Of a DNA stretch of 64,000 nt, positions 24,531 through 36,385 are shown piece after piece. The position numbers and the translations under genes are program-made. Location: NCBI GenBank assembly GCA_036172665.1, contig CM069872.1:41588101-41652100 (forward strand). The letters run 5' to 3'. Below the pieces are notes generated by a model. It saw only the letters and a program-made list of their open reading frames with translations. It had not been told where the DNA came from and made no database searches. Each line of letters opens with the position of its first letter. The stretch's first letter is position 1. This DNA comes from Prosopocoilus inquinatus (taxonomy: Eukaryota; Arthropoda; Insecta; Coleoptera; Lucanidae).

Positions 24531-26164
24531 TGCTAGTGTAATCACAATTTTTCTTTTCGTTTTGATACGACGACTTTTCTGTAGGTAACTTGTATTTTGC
24601 ATAACGCCAGTCCGATTTTTACAAAAATTGATATACGGGGTGTTAGATGTAGATCGACAGAAGTGATTCTGATTCAGTTACCTCCCTTCAATTACAGACC
24701 AACTTGTAACAAGCATGAATAAAATCTAACGTGTACGTTCCCCTGCAATTTAAATCGAATGATTTCCTTTCCAAAGTATTGACCGTTCATTAATAATAAT
24801 ATGATCTCTCGTAGTAATCACACTAATTGGTGCGATAAATACGCACAAAATAGACATCATATTATTAAACTAATTATAAGCGGATGTTAATGTATTAACG
24901 TAGAGAGAAGCGTGCGCGTTCGAACGCTGGGTAATTAAAAGAGAAACGTTTATTAAAACCCAGCTAGTTGCAATTTTTTTTTTTGCAAGATTTGGAAACT
25001 AACAGTCGCTAATTGGAATACGACCTCTTTCTCTTTCTCTAAAATTAATTAATCATGCGACATGGCGTCCTTAAATGAAAAAAAAAACCCTGTCCCGCTG
25101 AAACTGGGTCCTTTCTTTGCGGCGTTTAGCGACGTGGAAATTATGTCTATTTCGTGAGGTGAAAGTCGCGATCTATTTTTATATAATCTGCAGTTACACC
25201 AGTCGAGTTTGTGAGTGCTTCCTGCTTGTAAACTTCCAAGCAGCTTCATTGTTCATTAATTTCAGCAAGGAAACGTCTTAGTAGCAAAACTATATAATTA
25301 GTAATAATGACCGGAATAGCTTCCTCTACGAATTAAAATAGTTCTTAGTTTACTTACTTTACTTACTTTTACTAGAGTAGTATAAATATATGTTCATCCA
25401 AAATTCTCTTTTCACATTCATTAATTCATCTTCTTTGTATATTATGGAAATTCTGGAGATTCATACCTTGAATTCTTTTAAGTCGATTCTGTTTTAAATG
25501 AATTAAATATTTAAATAAATCTGCATTCGATTATTTTTTATAGTTTTTAGTTCATTACACTTAACGTAGATAGACAACAACACATTTGCATATCCCAATC
25601 TATTAAACGAAATCTAATATGTGACTGTCCTTTTGTATTTAAATTTCCGAACGACCACAGGACGATATAAATGTAAATCTGTATGTATGTTTGTGAAGAG
25701 TTTGTATGCGCACACGTCTGCATGCCGTCCGGAAAACAATAAATCTCATGAACTCTGTTAATATTCATACTTTCTTACGACCTGGATGTAATAAATTTGG
25801 ACATTCAGATCTGAATCTAGCCGAAAAAAGTCAACGAATTATTCCGATAGGTTTTGAAAAGGAAAGTGACACGCTCGAGAATGCATGCAGCCGCAAAAGA
25901 AATTAAGAAATCGCTTCGTCGCATTTCCGACTGGAAATTGGAAGCAAAGCTGTGTTTGCGTTGCATTAAGAATTGAACAAGACGTAAACAGTATTACGTT
26001 TCTGCAAAACAAGTTTATTTTTAAAATGATTTTTTTTTCTGGCGAATATTCATACGTAATCCGTCGTTAGTTGCGTAAGAGCGACAGCGTGACGTAAAGA
26101 AGATTTCGTGAATCGTATGAATATGAATTTTCTGCGATAGAAAAAAAATAAAAGTATAGTCCGT

Positions 26165-26310
26165 GTACAGTCGTGAGCACTAAATTTTGGTAATCACTTA
26201 TCAATCTAAACGTCAATTTTAATTCTAGAAATGGGGTCGTTCAATATTTTTTTTTCGATACATAACTACAAATTAAGATTAACCAATCCTCAAGAAAATT
26301 TTTTTTTAAC
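26165..26310. mobile_element. Fragment related to the TA-MITE at 43249
   Basis: TACAGTCGTGAGCACTAAAT, TTTTGG and AACGTCAATTTTAATTCTAG match the left half of 43249-43491 in order. No right end was seen. Confidence 0.5.
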
Positions 26311-26591
26311 ATTCTAAGTATGAAAAAATAAAAGATAAAGTTAGGTCAAATTCAAACGCAGTGCGGCCATGTTGTGACGTCATTTGCTCCGTGCTGCCAC
26401 TGGCTGTTAAACGTTCAATGCGTTGAGTCAATTGAAATCAATTGACATTTTACCACACTTTTACAACAATACATGTGATTGTTTTGATTTATTTACATAT
26501 TTAATTTATCTACATATCTAGTTAGGTTAAAATAATAATAAAAATAAAAATTTAAAAATAGAAAAATGTGGTATAGTACTCTGATGTCAAG

Positions 26592-26995
26592 GTATAGTTA
26601 TGAGCAGGAAAAAGAATTCAGGCTACTTAGTCTAGGATGCTTTTTACGTCGAATGTATTCTTTGCTCCCGCCACCATTCCACGAGTGTAATGCGAGCGTT
26701 TTCATTTGCCAGAGATTACTGTGGGTGGGACTAATACAGTTCGAGTACTAAATGTTTGTATTGTTCACGGAACAAGTGAAAAAAAAAGAATTCGGCCCAC
26801 TTAGTGTTGGACACTTTTTACACCGAATGTACTACTTACTCCTTCCGCGTCTCCAATGCATTTAAGTTGCTATTGAGTGGGAGGGGAAAGGTTACAGCGC
26901 GAACGTTCGCACTTCGCAGAAATTGTTCTTGGCGGGGACTAATACAGTCCGAATAGTAAATTTTCGTACTGCTCGCGGAGTAAGTGGGCCGATTT
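26592..26995. repeat. Tandem repeat of two diverged units plus a third start
   Basis: Units at 26592-26757 and 26758-26965 share GAATTCRGGCYACTTAGT, CTTTTTACRYCGAATGTA and GGGACTAATACAGTYCGA. The second unit has an extra GC-rich stretch of about 40 bp. A third unit begins at 26966 and breaks off. Confidence 0.7.
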
Positions 26996-28112
26996 TTTAT
27001 CCTTCCTAATGAGTCTAATGACTAAATTTGATGGGTTTTCGTACGGCAATGCACGAAAGTACATGTTACACAGCACAGCGTTCTCCGTTCTCGATGTTGT
27101 GCCATGGATACCTTGACGTCACAGATTCGTGTACGCACCAATCTGAACTTTTCAAACAGTTACTAAATTTAAAATCGAATATCTCGTGATAGAATTTTTT
27201 TATTGTATTTTTAATGATTAAAGTGATTTTTAAAATTCAGTGAACGAGCACATTACAAAATTTCATATACAGTTCAAAGATAACATGGACGTCATATACA
27301 ATACTCGTCTGTATCAAAAAACTAGACTAGTTAATCAACACTACACCAATTTTTATATACTCGAAATACGTCATTCAAATTAGTTGTTCTCTGCAATAGA
27401 TCAAAGAATTATGAAATTATTATTTTTTCTCTTCATTTTAGATTGTTGTTAATAATTTTGATTGCAGAGAGTCACCGCCATCTATTACACAACAGAGAAA
27501 TAATTTTATCACAATCACACTTTCGTCCTCCCATATTACTCTCGTTACTTTAAAAAATATTTTAACTTTGTTGGTGACTCAAAATGTTATTTTCCTGGAG
27601 TTATTTTTGTTTCTTCGTCTTCGCTGAAAGATTTCGGCTGAAGAGTTTTATGTGTATGCCTTTTCCATCTATTCATTTAATAACTTATCTTGAAAAAAAA
27701 AAAAACTTTGCACATACTTTTTAGTGACAGTTTGCAGTAAGGTGGCAGTAACGAACTAGCAGCACCTTCTGTTGTACAATGTAGTAAAGATTTACGTAAC
27801 GAAATGTTGTTTGTGCATTTCTTTCGTTATCAAACAACTTTCTTAATTTTTTAAATTAGAAAATAAATGCATTTTCCATCACAAGAAGGAACACAATTCA
27901 GTCCATTCTATGTTTTTGTTCTAAATGTTTTAGCAGGGCCCTTCTTAAAAGACTAAGGAGATACATTATCTTTGTACATTTTCTCTTAATTTCGTGCCCT
28001 TTTTTGAATTTCAAATCGACATTCGGCTTCGTCGGCAATTGAATTTCCATTTTCTTATCGAAATTTTTATGAGTTTAATCAAAACAGAATCGCCCTTTGT
28101 CTTAATAGGGCC

Positions 28113-28481
28113 TGTTCTATATCAAGTACGTTAAATTTAACGGACTGTTGCTACGGTAACAACCAATCATAAATCGAGTTCCCCTAACGTATCACAGAGG
28201 GCGCTGCTTTGCCTTACCGCAGTCGGAAAATGTTCAAAATAAATCTTAGGGTGAAAAAACTGTTGCCATGGTAACAATCCATCAAAAAGCTTTATGATTG
28301 GTTGTTACCACAGCAACAGTCCGTTAAATTTAACGTACTCGATACAGAATAGCCTCCAATATCGGAAATAATTCTCCAGCGTTCATATTTGCTTTAATTT
28401 TATTTTAGCACCCTAAGATTTATTTTGAACATTTTCCGACTGCGGTAAGGCAAAGCAGCGCCCTCTGTGATACAGTAGGGG
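28113..28481. mobile_element. Composite fold-back element (arms A-B-a-A'-B')
   Basis: Arm A (28113-28173) is inverted at 28291-28351, sharing GTACGTTAAATTTAACGGAC and CAACCAATCATAAA. Block B (28181-28252, GAGGGCGCTGCTTTGCCTTA) is inverted at 28409-28481. Part of A is also repeated directly at about 28256-28289 (ACTGTTGCCATGGTAACAA). This suggests one MITE inserted into, or recombined with, a second copy. Confidence 0.7.
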
Positions 28482-29342
28482 TATTATTTGATCGCAATTT
28501 ATTTTTATTTCACTTTTTTAATTTCAAATCGACTTTTTCCTTCAATCTGCTTTCATTTTTTCATTTATTTTGCGCACGTTGATCATTTAAAGTAAAAATC
28601 TGAAACCGATAAATGAACTTGATTTATATGTCGACTAATTTTCATTTCGTTATAAAATGAGAATTAAATAGCGGTTTTCTTAAAACCAGCATGGTGCAGT
28701 CGTAAACAAATGAAATCGTTTTATCATTACTCGAACCGAGGTCTAAATGATTAATTTGAAGCTACACACTTTTAAAAGCCAATAAGTTTTGTTCAATATA
28801 TACACCGGGGTTAAAAAGTAGAGTATTATTCTCATTTTACAGAAATGGTTTTTCTTCAGACATTTTCCTTCAATAATCGATTACGGTGCAGGGGTTATAT
28901 CATGCATGTAAAAATGCAGATGCCATACATGTTACTCTTAGTTAAAGAGTTAAACGAACATTTATTCAATGTGATTAAAAAATCTCTCCACCACTAAAAT
29001 TTAAAATCCCCTGTTAATTACAAGCTCAGCGAAGCAACAAAAAATAATCTGAATAATTAACTTCTACCCTAATTTTACGTCCAGAAAAGTATTTATTATT
29101 TGCATCCATACAAAACTGTATAAGAAACTCGTTAAATTATGAACTTAAATAAAAATTCAACTTACAAAAAATAAAGAAAACAAATAATGGAAGCAATAAA
29201 CTTTATGTAGTTATAAGTTAGTCATTTCAATTTTTTTCTGAAAGGTAAGAAAACTTTGACTTTTTATATTTTGTCAAAATTTTGAGATAAAGGGTTTTGC
29301 AACATTTTTCTGGTACTCTTTCTTAAGGCTTAGCATATAACT

Positions 29343-29430
29343 TAGTTGCAAATCGTTTTTGATTCCAGTGAATCCCTCGAGGAGCTTCTGTACAACTATT
29401 TCAGCCCTATTTGGTGTTTCATCAGCTGTT
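29343..29430 (-). mobile_element. CTGATGA...GAAAC repeat family, copy 1
   Basis: Read on the minus strand: CAGCTGATGA, a CC/GGGC segment, CTGAAATAG, GTACAGAAGCT, CTCGAGGGATTCACTGGAAT and ACGATTTGCAACTAAG. The same order occurs at 36085-36166 and, on the plus strand, at 49783-49860. It resembles 3' sequences of Penelope-like elements, which carry hammerhead motifs, but no reverse transcriptase is adjacent. Confidence 0.5.
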
Positions 29431-29521
29431 TAAATTATTCGTTGCTTAGAATAAAATACTGGAGAATTTAGGCGCCCTTCATAAATTATCGTATATACGG
29501 GCTTATACAAATTAAATGAAT

Positions 29522-29668
29522 GAATCCTTCGAGCAGCTTCTGTACTACTGTTTCGGTCCTATTTGGGGCTTCATCAGCTATTTAAACTATTCATTGCTTA
29601 GATTAAAATACTGGAGAATGTAGGCGTCATTCTTAAATTACCTTATATACGGGCTTTTACAAATTCAA
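29522..29668 (-). mobile_element. CTGATGA...GAAAC repeat family, copy 2 (tandem with copy 1)
   Basis: The 152-bp unit starting at 29370 is repeated here, including the shared AAATACTGGAGAAT, TATATACGGGCTT and ACAAATT segments. On the minus strand it reads CTGATGAAGCCCC...GACCGAAAC. Confidence 0.6.
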
Positions 29669-29679
29669 CCCTCGCCATT

Positions 29680-32600
29680 AGGGTTTGATTTTAAGAGATA
29701 CGAAGTTGGTTAAATGAGACAAAGTTGTACATTTCGGTCTGAACAATAATTCCCTTTGTAGTTTTTTATTTGAAGTTAATATTTAGGGATAACAATAAAG
29801 TGAATACATTCTACAGGCACTTTTTTGAGCTCTTTGCGATGGTTTCATTAGATTTTGTGTGAAACGTTTCGTCTCGTTTTGACCGCCATAAACATTTTTG
29901 CTTATGGCCGCCTTATTGGATTTTAGCACCATTAAATACAGCCTTTTTTATTGTTCAGCACCAAAATACACAATTTGTCCGAATTTAACCGACTTCGTGT
30001 CTCTTACCGTTTTCGAGCTGCGACTTTGTAATAATAGAATGATACCTTGCATAATTACAAAAATTTAAACTTTCGGTACACTATTACGCAAGTCGAATTC
30101 TTTTACGTTTTATGTAATACGAGAGCCTACGTAATAGTTAACAAGTTGATTTTAAAACGTAATAAATTCTTTAGTTGCAATTTTATGTTTTAAAAAAATT
30201 AGGCAAAAAAAGGGATTATTTCCTCCAAAATAAAAATTCCCCGGAAGGATTCGGAAATTGAGTTTCGATGCTTTTTAGAGCCGAACCATTTGAAATTTTT
30301 TTCTTTTTTGTGATGGAAATAGTGAAAGAAAACCTCCAAGTCTTCAAGGCGTAGTCATCGTGACCTTCCTTGCATTCTCTTAGAATGCCGTAAGATTGAC
30401 TCAGTTATTTGCTGCAGAAGTGAGTGTGAAAGTTAAAATGGGGTAAAATCAGTGAGCGGCTAACACTATATTGAAACAAATAATAATACATGGGTGACAG
30501 GTAAGCAAATGATCGCATTTTAACATTCTATTTCGACGGGGCTCGGACCTTATCAGTACTTTCACCGTTCCTTCTTAAAGCAAACGCAATTTGTTTCGCC
30601 GACAAAGAGGCGCAAGCAAGTTTCCGCGGATTTCAATTTTAACTGTTTTCAAACGAAAATGTACATAAGGTTTCCCAATATCCTGCCATTGTTTGCTTTT
30701 GAATGGATGAGCGTGGTAAAAGTATTTCTATGTACGGCTAAAAACAGTTTTTTTTTTGTTCGAAATCTGATTAGATCATTTTTTTAAGTGAATTTGTTTA
30801 AAATAAACGTTGAATTTCTTTTCACGTCATCACATTTAATCATCATCGTCAAATTTAAATCTATGGGGAAGTTATTTAATCATCTGGGAATTTTCTAAGT
30901 TAATTGTTTTACAAGTTCAATTAAGTTTTGTTATCATTAAATAAATTTGAACCATTTCGCGTATGTATGCAGTATGCACATGATTGGGAATGTCCCAGAA
31001 CTGATTTCACGTGAGCATGCGATGCTTCTTTTATGTGTCAGTTCAACAAAAATTCACAGTTAAACGTTTAGGCAGATTAACCGCCTGGAAAAGTTTATTT
31101 GAAATCTCATCCTCAACTTTTACATTATTGGCACTAATTTCTCCTTAATGAACTCTGTGAGGACAATAACTTTCGAAGCATAATACCAACGTTCGGCACA
31201 GCAATGTGAAACCAGACGTGGACACTTTTTAGTTTCTAATCGAACTGAAAACAAGGTCAGAAGTAATTGCAAAACGCAATTATAAACAATAAATATCTGA
31301 TTTACATAACGAATAACACACATCAGCGGCGCACGGGCGAAACAACGCAAAGGCTGCCGCCGCTGTTGAAATTCGAAAGTATTATTTTTCGTTTCTCGCT
31401 TGTGTACGCGTGCATGTATACAAGATGTATCATAGCGCATATTTTACGAGATAAAAAGTTTAAAATTATTACGGTACATTTTTTACGGGCACGGAAATAC
31501 ACTGTCAGGAAGAAAGCGGTTATTACACGGATAGATAGATTTAAAACTTGGAAGGAAAGTTTCGGCGTTGAAAGTTAACTCTAACGTTTGACACTTGTTG
31601 AAGGCGCACATTACAAATTTTACGCAGCTCTTAAGTTCTAAAAAAAAAAAAATTATTTCCGTGTCCAAGCAACGCTGACGATCGAATCTAAATTTAGTTA
31701 TCGATTACCACCTGAAATTTCCTATGTACCTAATGCTCTCTTGCAAGGAATTCAATTACTTCCCAATAATTAAAGACAATTTGTAAATCATTAGCGGCAG
31801 CGTAGGGAGGGATACTGTTAATAATGTTATATTTCACGGCGACTGTGTATCAAATTTAATGAGGAAAATGTGGAGCAAAGTTTTTTTTATTTAGTCGCAC
31901 CCTTGGCTGGGTGTAGCTTTTCTTCGTTGAAAATGTGTCTTTTCATTACGAACCGATTTAATCTGACAAGTGATTCAAATCACCCTCATAACGATGTTTA
32001 CTATACAGGACAAAACGGTCATATTTAATTGGATTTTGCTCGAATTCAGGATAATAGGCCACCTTATACAACACATCACAACAGTTACTGTGTTTGAATT
32101 TTAAGTAAAATATTTTTTTCCCTCTTCTTCGCGTACTACGATGCTTACCTAAAATGATACCACTTGACAATTTCGTAGTCCTTACTCTGAATGTTCTTAA
32201 AACGGTATGGTTCGCATGCAGGAGTATCATCTAAGCTGAGCGTCGTAGTACATTTCAAAGAAAAAACAATTCAATGAAGCAGAAGAATTAAAATACTACA
32301 GAGCGTTTCAACTTTAATATGAAGTATGCCTAAATGCGTCTCTCTCTATCTTTCATGGTTTTTGAATAAAGCCATCTGTATCTCATCGAATTCTCCATAA
32401 GGCCTGTAGTGCATTCTAAAAGTGGAACGTGCTGTAGTTACAATGAGCTTTTGATAATTTAGTTTGCAAAATTCGTTTTTTTTTTCTTGTAGTTCATTAT
32501 TCATAATGAAACCCTGGCTTTTACAAGTGTCATGCCTTCACAAATCGATCTGTATAGTTTTGATTATGTAATTAATTTAGTAAAACTCAAATTGTTTTTA

Positions 32601-32690
32601 ACTGTTGCCTTACATTTTTGAACTTTCTTCTATTCGTTTTTGAAAAATTTAGGTGTTTTTCATTACGAAGTATTTCTAAATTAAAAAAAG
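29680..32690. other. Intronic sequence with no recognised gene
   Basis: ORFs at 31120-31440 (-) and 31267-31578 (+) overlap on opposite strands and look like chance frames. A CG-richer patch lies near 31330-31370. Nothing else was resolved. Confidence 0.4.
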
Positions 32691-32709
32691 GAATACAATA
32701 CACTTAAGC

Positions 32710-32823
32710 ATTCTTTTGTGAAACCTATGAGAATATTGTGCAAATGAAGGGAAGAAGTAAAGGTTATCTTTTGTGAAACCTATGAAAGTATTGTGCAAAG
32801 GAAGAGAAGAAGTTAAGGTTATT
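32710..32823. repeat. Two-unit tandem repeat, about 58 bp
   Basis: CTTTTGTGAAACCTATGARA, TATTGTGCAAAKGAAG and AAGAAGT.AAGGTTAT occur twice in a row. Confidence 0.75.
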
Positions 32824-33174
32824 TCGAAGAGAAACTGAAAACTTCTGAAATCTTTCTTTGAACCTAAGGCAAGCCCAGAGACATAACCATGCAACCGGTG
32901 AACGTCCAGCGGTGGAAAATATCGCATTTTTGTCTATTCAAAAGTGTGTTCGATATTTTTAATTTTTACCGTAACCGGAACTTGACTGACATTATTGCCA
33001 TTACGTTATTACGACTTAAGATTCAAATATAGTAATCTACTACATAATAGAATTAAGTTATTAAATAATGATAATTGTTGACTTAATGAAAAATTGTAAA
33101 TATTTTCTAAAAAAATGTAAGATACCTGTGTATGCCTTAGTGTAAATTAAATAGAAATTTAATACAAGAAACCC

Positions 33175-33350
33175 TGACGATATGATATAAGGGCTCAAGG
33201 GCAAAAGAACCATGGTACCAAAGATGCAAGTTCAAGTCCCATTACGGCAGTAAAATTTTCTGCCTTTATCTCATTGGTATTTCTTATATCAAATTAGTAT
33301 TTTATTTCTTTTTATTTCCGTTCTGTGTCGTTCTATGTTCTGTGTTCTAA
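33175..33350 (+). mobile_element. tRNA-like SINE candidate
   Basis: GGGCTCAAGGG (about 33191) resembles a Pol III A box, and GTTCAAGTCC (about 33230) fits the B box GTTCRANTCC, with tRNA-like spacing. The surrounding stems are poor, so it is not a functional tRNA. The downstream AT-rich tail is compatible with a SINE body. No duplication was found and no second copy is in the window. Confidence 0.4.
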
Positions 33351-33659
33351 ACAAATAAGTAGATGATATTTACAGCAAAGAAATTTAGTAAAATTTTATG
33401 AAATTGCTTATTTATTATTATTTATTTTGTAATTTAAATATAGGAAATTCTGTTTTATTATGTGGCGTTTGGTAATTTGAAGGTTACTGTCATAAATTGT
33501 GTTAACAAAAGTAGCGACTCACGTACAGGCTAGATCCAAAACACCTAAACAAATAGAATAGTATCCAGATTTCAACAACGAATGTAAAGTAAAATAAATA
33601 AGTTAGTTACAAGTCGGTTTGGATTGCAGAAAAAAATACTACAAGAAGAAAGGATATAC

Positions 33660-34230
33660 TTTCTTCCATTTACAGGTTTTGATGAAATAAGTTGTTCTTT
33701 TATGAGTAATTATTTAGTTAATAGATCGCAAAGATCTATGGTAGGAAACAGAGCTTCTTCTGAGATATATACATATATTTCAAAAGGCGTTCCTCAAGGC
33801 AGTATATTGGGTATATTCTATATACGTTTGATTTTATTTCAATTCTAAATCATTGTAAATGTACATTATATGCTGATAATACCCAGATTTATAAACTGTT
33901 CTCGTTTGATAACTTTGCTGCAGAGTTTTACTTGAATAATAAAGCACAAATTCATAATTTATGTATTAATACCTCAAAATCATGACTTTTAATTTTTGGT
34001 AGCAAGAAATGTAGGAAGCAGCTGCTAAATGTAGCCTTAGTATCCTGGGTAAACCTATGCTGATTTTTAAAGCTGGAAAGAATCTTGGCCTTTATATTAC
34101 TAGATCTTTTTCGTACTCTGGCCCTATTACGTGGAATATCGGAATCGTTAAGGTCAAGTTCTTTACGTACGTTTAAAAACAAATATATCTCCTTTTTAAT
34201 TGGCACAAATTTTGTTTAAGATTTTGTATG
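33660..34230 (+). pseudogene. Degraded non-LTR retrotransposon reverse transcriptase (Jockey/CR1 type), C-terminal part
   Basis: In one frame a GFDEISCSF...SNYLVNRSQR segment precedes GVPQGSILG, the conserved fingers-palm motif of LINE reverse transcriptases (about 33782-33815). After a frameshift near 33825, LYADNTQIY follows (about 33868-33895), with N replacing the second catalytic Asp of YADD. Further on come LLIFGSKK and, after more breaks, LRTFKNKYISFL (about 34150-34195), the usual C-terminal tail of such ORF2 proteins. Stops and frameshifts make it a pseudogene. Clade assignment is inference. Confidence 0.75.
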
Positions 34231-34439
34231 AATTTGTAATAATAAATTGTATTTATATTATTTTAGTCAAAAACTGGCTCATTCATTTGCACTGCTATCG
34301 AAAACTTGAAATCTTGAAGTCTGCGATCATAACATCCGGAAATCTTAGTAGTTATAATACCGGTTTTGATTTGTTTTCTTCTTTATACTGTTATTTCTGT
34401 TAATTTGACATATAACATCATTTTGAATTGTTATTTATT

Positions 34440-34700
34440 AGTTCTGACAACTTCTGATAATTAAAATTAGGCTTAACACGCGTTTTATTATTTAAAACTG
34501 TTACTTATTAGTTCTGATTAACTGGTAAATTAGGCGCAAGATATGTTATATGTATAAACTAAAATAGTAAGAGCATTTTTTTTGTTAAATAATTTCTCTT
34601 TTTAAATAGACGGTTAAGTGAAGTTAATAGCTAAACTTCGCCATTAATAAATATTTATTTATTATCATTTATTATTATTATTGTTATATTTGACGATATG
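34440..34700. repeat. AT-rich tail with a short direct repeat (TTACTTATTAGTTCTGA)
   Basis: TTATTAGTTCTGA occurs at about 34435 and 34505 with similar flanks. The segment ends in ATTTATTTATTATCATTTA-like sequence. It may be the 3' UTR of the LINE fragment upstream. Confidence 0.4.
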
Positions 34701-34887
34701 TTATTGTCAAATACACAATTAATTAAAAAATTAGACAATTAGAAAAATAATCATTTCTCGTTTTTTTATTTCTGAATTAAGCTACACACTTAAGTAAGAA
34801 ATTCTCTTTTAGAATTTCGCCCCCCCCTCCCCTCAGTTTTAATTATTTTGATCACCTACAGGAAATTAATATTTATTTTCCGGTATA

Positions 34888-35118
34888 CAGGCTGTCCGTT
34901 TTTCTAGGGTCACTATGGGGACCTCGTGAAAAAATTAAGAACGAAAATCAGAAATTTTTATTTTTTTGTGAAATTTTGAAAACTATTGAAGATATTTCAA
35001 ATTTCTCTTCAGATTATTATTCAGCATGAAAATGCGCAACTTCGCCCTAATTGAACTAACTTTGTATCTCTTAAGATAAGCGAGATTCCTTAATGGGACT
35101 GGAAAAATGGACAGCCTG
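34888..35118. mobile_element. TA-flanked MITE with CAGGCTGTCC ends
   Basis: The left end CAGGCTGTCCGTTTTTCTAG and the inverted right end CAGGCTGTCCATTTTTCCAG, with TA at 34886-34887 and 35119-35120. The right arm contains TTAAGAGATACAAAGTTAG (inverted), shared with the element at 9198. It is 231 bp and lies between two LINE fragments. Confidence 0.8.
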
Positions 35119-35129
35119 TATATTTGGGA

Positions 35130-36020
35130 ATCATAAAATATATTCGGCACTAATTAGTAAATTAACAGATTTTAATTTTATATGTACGGATGCAGTGAGA
35201 ACAACTGTTGGATGTGGATGTGCCATCTACAACTCTGAAAATATATTCTCAGCTGAAGTTGTTTTCCAAGCTGTGCTGTATACCCAAAAGATCTCTAATA
35301 CCAATATCGGTATTATGAGTGATTCCAAGTGTCTTACTTTCCCTAGCATCGAAACATAAAGATAGCAAATGTCACCCAATAATTCGAAAAATACAGAAAC
35401 AATACCTGAGTTTACAGGAAACACAAGAATGTTCTTCTTTTCTGGGTAAAAGCTCAATCCAATATTACACTTAATGAAAAAGTTGATAAGTTAGCGAAGC
35501 GGGCATTAACTGAAGGAGCAGAATCTGATTTTAAATTACTCAGAGGCGATTCAAATATTGTTGTAAAATTTGAGATTCTGCACGAAATCTGGAATAAATA
35601 TTGGATCAAATCTTATAGTAATAAAATGAACCAATACGCAATAATCCATCCCACAATAATTAATATTAAATCTTGGCATAAGAATTTGCAAGTATTTTCT
35701 TCTGTACCACTACTGCTATGTTAAAATTTGGTTATGGTGAATTTGCACAGATCGGGACCGGTTGATTCCCCGATTTACACTTGTGGAGCATTAGTGTCTG
35801 ATATCAACCATATTCTATTTAATTGCCCAAAGGTCTATTTAATTGGCCAAAGGGTTTTCGAAAAGAATTTAGCCCTAATTTAGTAATACTAGATGTGGAG
35901 ATGCCCACAAATATCGTAATAATTCTAAGAGAAAATCGTAAGAACATTTATCAAGTGGTAATATACTTTTTAAATAAAAGTAAAATATGTGTGCTTATAA
36001 GTTCATCATTATGGTGATAA
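35130..36020 (+). pseudogene. Degraded LINE RNase H domain and C-terminus (I/R1-like)
   Basis: Translation gives FICTDA...GCGCAIYNSENIFSAEV...IMSDSK, which matches the D-E-D catalytic pattern of the RNase H domain found in I-, R1- and LOA-type LINEs (TD at about 35188, AE at about 35254, SDS at about 35318). After a frameshift, FWVKAQSNITLNEKVDKLAKRA (about 35435-35505) is the usual end of that domain. LKFGYGEF and SDINHILFNCPK follow (about 35720-35830), the zinc-knuckle-like tail, with cysteines largely lost. Several stops and shifts show it is dead. It does not join in frame to the reverse transcriptase fragment upstream, so it may be a different element. Confidence 0.72.
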
Positions 36021-36084
36021 ACTCAGATTATATGTGTTGGCATATGGCCGTTTTCATAATCAGACTTTAAATTTAAATTTTTTT

Positions 36085-36166
36085 GTTGCAAATCGTTTTT
36101 GATTGCTGTGAAAACCTCGAGCAGCCTCTGTACAGCTGTTTCAGCCCTGTTTGGGGCTTCATCAGC
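36085..36166 (-). mobile_element. CTGATGA...GAAAC repeat family, copy 3
   Basis: On the minus strand CTGATGA (36159-36165) is followed by AGCCC-CAAACA-GGGCT, a perfect 5-bp stem, then GAAAC (36138-36142). The tail CTCGAGG...ACGATTTGCAAC matches copies 1 and 4. Confidence 0.55.
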
Positions 36167-36215
36167 AGAGACGTAGCTCGACATTCCCACTGCAATTGCG
36201 ATGTAATAGTGATGA

Positions 36216-36385
36216 ACAGATAAAACAGCGACATCCTACGATCGCTTTTTGACCTGTCATTGCTTTGACAGCAAGCATGGCCGCCTTGCATGGGGGACTT
36301 ATTAGGAGCAAATCCGCTTCAATTTGTCTATCTTACTGCAATGACAGGTCAAAAAGCGATCGTAAGATGTCGGTGTTTTATCTGT
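36216..36385. mobile_element. Fold-back element with 48-bp nearly perfect arms
   Basis: Arms 36216-36263 and 36338-36385 match at 46 of 48 positions (ACAGATAAAAC...CGACATC...GATCGCTTTTTGACCTGTCA). The arm sequence reappears at 39865-39899, so this is a dispersed family. Confidence 0.8.

Noticed and set aside
29343..29585. CRISPR-like direct repeats
   Set aside because: Two 152-bp diverged tandem copies in eukaryotic intronic DNA; no short repeat/spacer pattern.
33191..33240. Functional tRNA gene
   Set aside because: Pol III boxes are present but the acceptor and anticodon stems do not form; a SINE is a better explanation.
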